Below, one piece after another: positions 58,780 through 64,000 of a stretch of DNA of 64,000 nucleotides. Every line of letters begins with the position of its first letter. Positions within the stretch are counted from its first letter, which is position 1. The stretch spans positions 1,945,117 through 2,009,116 of the forward strand of contig JAQJZZ010000001.1 in assembly GCA_030077755.1 (NCBI GenBank). Direction: 5' to 3'. This stretch comes from Filosporella fistucella. Lineage: Eukaryota > Ascomycota > Leotiomycetes > Helotiales. The translations under genes and the position numbers were made by a program. Under the pieces are notes generated by a model that did no database searches, was not told the DNA's origin, and saw only the letters and a program-made list of their open reading frames with translations.

Positions 58780-61700
58780 TCTCATATAAGTCTCTTGGCT
58801 ATTATATATATTTAGATGCTAACTCATATCAAAGCGCCTATTCTTAAATAATAGCCTTGCGCTAAATAAAAAGGGCTTAATTAAAGGGAGTCTAATTATT
58901 TAATTAAACTTGAATACTTAATTAAGTATAAAAAGTATTATAATCTATTTGAGGCTCTCTAGCCTAAGGTCTAATTTCTTAATTATAGCATTTCCTATAT
59001 ATTAACCTATAATAATGCCTAAAAATCTAATACTTATCCTAATATTAGTTATTGTCATTTACACCGTAAATGGGTTTTTTTATAGTGGTGAAATTAAAGT
59101 GTGGTCTATGCCTAGTTATAGCGTGAATGGGTTAACCTTAAATAACCCCAAACCCATTATTACCGCTTACATATTGCCTAAAATCATTTTAAAATACCAT
59201 AAATAGCTAAGGAGCTATGGCTTAACCTATCCCTAAAGCATTAAATCATATTATTACGTTAAACGTTAAGTTTGGCGTATTGATTTATTTATAGTGCAAA
59301 TATGTAGTTTTGCCCACCGCCATTTCCCGATATTTGGGTAATAAGTATAAAACCCTAATCGAATTATGAAAAGAATTAAATAAATATGTTTAAATATTTC
59401 CGTTTTAATATAATTATATTAGTATATAATTGCCTAGTAATGGATTAGCGCCCTAGCCCATTATTCCCATTTTAAACGGCCATTTATATTAGGATTGCCT
59501 ATATATGAGCTAAAACCGAGACATTATATGGTAGTATGGGAATAAGATTTATAGTAAGAAAAGGGTTTCCGATAAAGAATTATTTAAGATAGTTAAGTTA
59601 TAATTATGGTTTAATGATTAATAAGCCCGATATTAGATTATTGACTAGAGTAAGTAATATAAGCAAGAGCGGTAGAGGCGCCGAGCCATAATATGTGATA
59701 TTAGAGAAGAAACCGATAATTTAAATTATAGTAATAATAATAATGTTAATAATAGTGAGAGCGACTAGGATAATATTAATAACCAGATTATCCAGGATAT
59801 TGAAAAATAGAAGGGTAAGGCCTAGGAGCGGCGATTACGGATATTAAAAGAGGTGCCCATTATTAAAATAGATTTATGGTTATGGTATATAAAGTGGAAT
59901 GAGGTATTAAGCTAATTTAAGCATAATTTGGTTAAGATATTCCATTATACCCGTATGCCCGACCTAGATAAACCGCAATTAAAGCGATTATTACGTGCAT
60001 GGAATCGAATTTTAGAGCGTTATTTAGATATATTAAAAGCAACTAACTATAAAGACGCATTAAAGTGGTGGGCATTACCCAAAAATGAAGCCGCGGACTA
60101 GCGCTTATTTGAGTTATTATAAAATGCTAAAAGCGTTAATAAGTATAATGGAATTTTTATATATTTCATTTATTATATAATACGTATAGCGCCATTAAAA
60201 AATCATATAAATGAAACAGGTATATTAAATTATTTTTAATAATTTAAATATAATTTCCAAAATATAATAGAAAATTTGACCACGATTATAAAAACCGGAA
60301 TAAAATATACTAATGTATAATAGAAGTGCATCTAAAGAATCCGGAGTGAATTAGATAAAAAAGTAATAGATAATGATATAAAAGATTAACCATTAACTAG
60401 TGCATTAATATATTTGTGTATATTAACCATAATATAGGATATTAGCCGAATTAGATTATATTATTCACTTATAATGCATTATTTAGCTATTTGAGGTATT
60501 AATAAGTAAAGCTAATTATTATAATTCGCATTTTTTTATACGCCTATTTTAGTAGGCATATTATGGATTAATCGATTAATTATATTAAAAGTGGCCATCC
60601 TATATAAGCTATAGCCGGAATTAAAATTGAATAGTAAAGCTGATATCGATTCCGTGCCCGATTAAATCTATAAGTTATAATAATTGCATTTGTGTAAGGG
60701 TTCATTTTTACCCATATCTAGTATTTTGACGCAATTGGCTATAGGAAAGAAATTTAATAAAATGCACTAGTTACCATTTAATATCTATTAGTCGGATAAT
60801 AAATAAATGATTAATTATTTAGGCTAGTCAATTATATTAGCTAAGGTCTAGAGCATATATTACGCATTGATTAAAGAATTGCAGGAATTAATAAAAGTGT
60901 TAATATTTAAATCCCTAGTGCCCCTTATTAATTTGAGTTGAATTATTAATAATATGATATAGAGCCAAGCATTTTGGTGGCAGAATTTTAGTTTTATTAA
61001 TTATGCCTAAAATTAGGACTAAATAGGCGGGGATTATAAGTTTTTATTAAAGCGAGCACGGAAAAGAGAGGGCTAATAGAGGTTATTAAGGATAAACCAC
61101 GTTACTAAGAAAGTTAAGTAGGTGGATTCGCAAGTTATATTATATTTGATTAAGGAATATTAATTTTTACGGAAGTTAATGGTATATATGTATATTACTA
61201 GTATATCCGCCTATTCTATCCATTATACGGTTATTTATTAAATTAGGAGGCTAGCCCGCACGTGGACCTGAATTAGGATCTATTAAAATAAGTAATAATA
61301 TATATTTGGCACGTAATATATATATTATAAATGGTTGGATATATTTTTTAACTATATATAATAAGGCGCGGAAGAGAAGAGGGAATATAGAGTATATTAT
61401 ATGGTATTTATTAGACGATGTTAGCCAAATCGTAGCCTAGTATTTAATATGAGTTTAACCATTTGCCTAGGCATTAGATTATTATGAGTTAGAATATTTA
61501 TTTGGGGATTTATAAGGACTATGGGCCGGGGAGGAGTTAAGCTAGGCGTTAGGGAGCGTTATTAGAAAGCATTTAAGAGTATATTTAAAGGCATCCAGAT
61601 AGAGGCATACCATAATTGGAATTGTTACCCGGAAGTTAATGCGGGCTAGTAAGACGTGGGAAAAGGAGCATGAGGAGCCTAAAAATGGAGTTAAAGAGTT

Positions 61701-63903
61701 TATTAAAGGAAATAATAATAAGGAATTAAAGTTAAATATATTTTAATATATTATGGTCCGGTAGGTTTAATTTCCTTAGCCGGGCGGGGGAAATGATATA
61801 TATAGAATATTTAATTAATATAGAATATAGGTAATCCGGATATAGATATAGGGTAGCGCAAGCGCATTATGCTATTAACGGGGCATTTTTATATTAATTA
61901 GGGCCCGAGTTAATTATGGCATATAAGTAAGCATTAATAGCATAGCATGGATTATGGAAGTTAGGCCGTAATAGCATTGGCAATAGTTATAATATAGGAG
62001 GAACCGGTTATTGACGTGAAGCTAGCTAATAATTAGTTAGTCGGCCTATTAAGAGAGAGCGGATTAAAGGATCTAATCTAGCATTAGTTGGATTATAGCG
62101 GATATATCATAATTCCTAAGCTAAACCATGATTAAAAGGATAGGCGTTAGCATTATAATTAATCCATTATTCATTTAAAATATAACCGTTAATTATCGTA
62201 TTACCTATTAGTAGTGGCAAGTTAGCATTATTTTTTTTAGTGGCAGCGATGACCTAGCAGCAGACGGTCATCGTTATAGTGCCATTTGCCGCATTAGTGG
62301 ATAATATTATTATGCGTGGGCAAGTAGCTGGTTTAGATTGCGAGGAATGGATTAATAAGAAATCCGGACACGAATTATAATAATTGATTATAGTTAGCGT
62401 AAACCGGGTAGTCTAAGGGGAGTTTTTATATTACGCTAAGGGGTTAGAATTAGAAGGGCAATTAGCCTATATATTTTTTAATAAAGTCCATATTACATTT
62501 ATAAATATATTATACCGCGAGCGGTTATGAGATTTATAGATATTATGATATTTGAATTGCCCGTTTACCGGATTAATAGTAACGTTAATGGTTAATTTGG
62601 AAGATATATTACGCGAGCGGTTATGCATTGATAATGCCTAGATATTCCGGTAAAATATAGCGCGAAAGACTATTCGATATTAGGTGAGAGATAATAAGAA
62701 TAAGGTGCCGTTGGACGTGGCCATTAAATTTATTTAATAAGCACATTTGGGCGTAAGGAAGAGAGGTGTTATATACGTATGGAGTTATGAGATAGGAGGA
62801 GTGGTTAGTTAAGCATTGGATTGCCCGTTTTATTAAGCACGAGTAGAATCCAAAGGGGAGGTATTATAATAGTGGGTTTAAGGTGCTAGCGGATGGATTA
62901 TTGCTACCGGGGCATTAGGGATAGGAATTAATATTAAAGGGATTATATATATAATTTATATTAGGCGATCATATAGGTTAATTAGTTTTATTTAGTAATC
63001 CGGACGTGGGGGGCGGAATAGAGAGGTTAATAAGTCAATTATTATTACGCGGGTTAAGAATAATAGCGGATAAAGACGAAGCGAAATCATAAGTGAGTAT
63101 TCTATTAAGTAAATTAATAAGGATGCTATAATAAAATTTATTTAAGGGCAAGGGTATTAACGTTAGGTTTTAAGTTAACATATGGACGGAGATTAAGACG
63201 GGAGCAGTTATAGCCAAATGGATAGTGTATTTTATAACCGGTATAAGATGAGTAATAAGGTAAGGGGCCTGAAAGGAGAAGAGTTAGTAGAGAAGCCCGG
63301 GATGCATATTATAGAAAATAGCATAGCAATTAAGGGAGCAGATATTATTTAGGGTAGGTTAAGGGAAGTGTAAGCATCGTAAGATTAGATAATTGAGATT
63401 ATGGATCGATTATAAGGCGATTGCATATATTATGGATTAATGTATTATAAGTAGGCGAGAGGTAAGGCATACGCATATAAGGATTGTTTATAGGCAATTG
63501 CGTCCGGGTGCGGGATTATAGTATATAAAGCATGGAGAGCGAATATGGATTTAAGAGAGTTTTAATATTATTAAAAGTATGGATTATTATAATAAATATG
63601 CCGGCGTTTAGAAAACGATGGGTGGTGTAAGTACCCCGAGGTGATATTGCCCGGGATATATATATTATATTAGTAATAGCATTTATAGGTAATTATTGAG
63701 GCAGCGGGATTTTAAGGGGATTATGCGGTTAACGTTTAGGAGTGGTTAAAGGAGGTCGGAGAGGGGTTTGGTTAAGATTAGGAGAGTAATTGGATAAAGA
63801 TATGGCGGATGACATGTGAGATATATAGTAGAATGAAGGAGGAGGATAAATAGGTATAGAGAGGATATATTAAGACTGATAAAGATTAGAGGCCAGGGGG
63901 AAT
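58780..63903. other. AT-rich, RIP-decayed subtelomeric region
   Basis: The composition changes at about 58780 from ordinary gene space to AT-rich DNA dense in TA, TTA and TATA words, continuing to the telomere. Coding potential is interrupted by stops in all frames; a 63-codon frame at 59015-59206 is not considered a gene. Stops often stand where a Gln codon would fit (TAG for CAG, TAA for CAA) and Asp/Glu sites read as Asn/Lys. That pattern is expected from C-to-T changes on both strands, i.e. RIP. Confidence 0.8.
59850..63200 (+). pseudogene. Relic of a telomere-linked RecQ-type helicase (TLH)
   Basis: Despite many stops, the + strand still shows the family. Near 59946 a YTRMPDLDKPQLKRLL-like block and DALKWWALPKNEAAD belong to the N-terminal region common in fungal telomere-linked helicases. 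In one frame further on lie a Walker A-like PISSGKLALFF (62204 on), a Walker B position at 62480-62491 reading NKVH where the family has an acidic DE.H box, ATGALGIGINIKG near 62903 (motif V) and SGRGGRN from 62999 (motif VI) preceded by two stops where QQ is usual. The N-terminal block is in another frame, so at least one frame change or lost intron separates them. Boundaries are approximate. Such genes sit next to telomeres in many ascomycetes and read toward the chromosome end, as here. Confidence 0.82.
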
Positions 63904-64000
63904 GGGTTAGGGTTAGGGTTAGGGTTAGGGTTAGGGTTAGGGTTAGGGTTAGGGTTAGGGTTAGGGTTAGGGTTAGGGTTAGGGTTAGGGTTAGGGTTAG
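63904..64000. repeat. Telomere, (TTAGGG)n
   Basis: Uninterrupted GGGTTA/TTAGGG units, about 16 copies, run to the last base. The G-rich strand reads 5'-to-3' toward the right edge, the orientation of a right chromosome end. No degenerate units occur in the array; it starts abruptly after AAT. Confidence 0.98.

Noticed and set aside
59015..59206. 63-codon frame with a hydrophobic start
   Set aside because: Lies in the RIP-like AT-rich zone where Ile/Leu/Tyr-rich frames arise by composition alone; no conservation evident.
1..64000. CRISPR arrays, rRNA genes, bacterial-type operons
   Set aside because: None seen; the window is eukaryotic, with spliced genes and no regularly spaced repeats apart from the telomere.

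Overview
The window is the right end of a chromosome from a filamentous ascomycete fungus (Pezizomycotina; the class cannot be fixed from sequence alone). The evidence is: genes split by introns of about 45-55 bp with GTANGT-like donors, CTAA-type branch sites and YAG acceptors; lineage-typical families (HET domain, PTH11/SAT4-like rhodopsin fold, Dal5-type permease, AsaB-like oxygenase); a terminal TTAGGG array at 63904-64000; and a C-to-T/G-to-A decayed subtelomere that looks like repeat-induced point mutation (RIP).

Layout. 1-9697: 3' part of a RIF1 homologue, a glucose-6-phosphate 1-epimerase, a Dal5-like permease, then a ~300 bp inverted-repeat (MITE-like) element. 9698-10186: a DUF4267 membrane protein. 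10795-28582: a secondary-metabolite cluster built around a squalene-hopene-cyclase-like/UDP-glycosyltransferase fusion (13972-17863) with three cytochromes P450, a wax-synthase-type membrane acetyltransferase, an AsaB/CmcJ-like oxygenase and an M20 amidohydrolase. 29685-37051: an unknown membrane glycoprotein, a PQ-loop transporter-like protein, a HET protein and a twin-CX9C mitochondrial protein. 37657-52308: a saprotrophic or plant-interaction stretch with a GH78 alpha-L-rhamnosidase, a PL4 rhamnogalacturonan lyase, an arrestin-like protein, a coiled-coil protein and two MFS transporters, one of sugar type. 53637-58416: a rhodopsin-like membrane protein, a secreted LVIVD/choice-of-anchor-B protein and a possible small membrane protein. 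From about 58780 the DNA is AT-rich and holds a decayed telomere-linked RecQ-type helicase running into the telomere.

How the genes work together. The fused cyclase-glycosyltransferase is the architecture known from enfumafungin synthase (EfuA) and fuscoatroside synthase (FsoA), which make fernane-type triterpenoid glycosides. Here the cyclase would form the pentacyclic skeleton, the fused GT would glycosylate it, the P450s would oxidise it and the MBOAT enzyme would acetylate it. No transcription factor, dehydrogenase, efflux pump or duplicated glucan synthase is visible beside it, so the product and the self-protection route are open. The rhamnosidase, rhamnogalacturonan lyase and sugar transporter could act together on pectin RG-I.

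Exon joins were worked out by eye from splice signals, reading phase and family conservation. Functions rest on recognised motifs and on memory of the families, not on searches.
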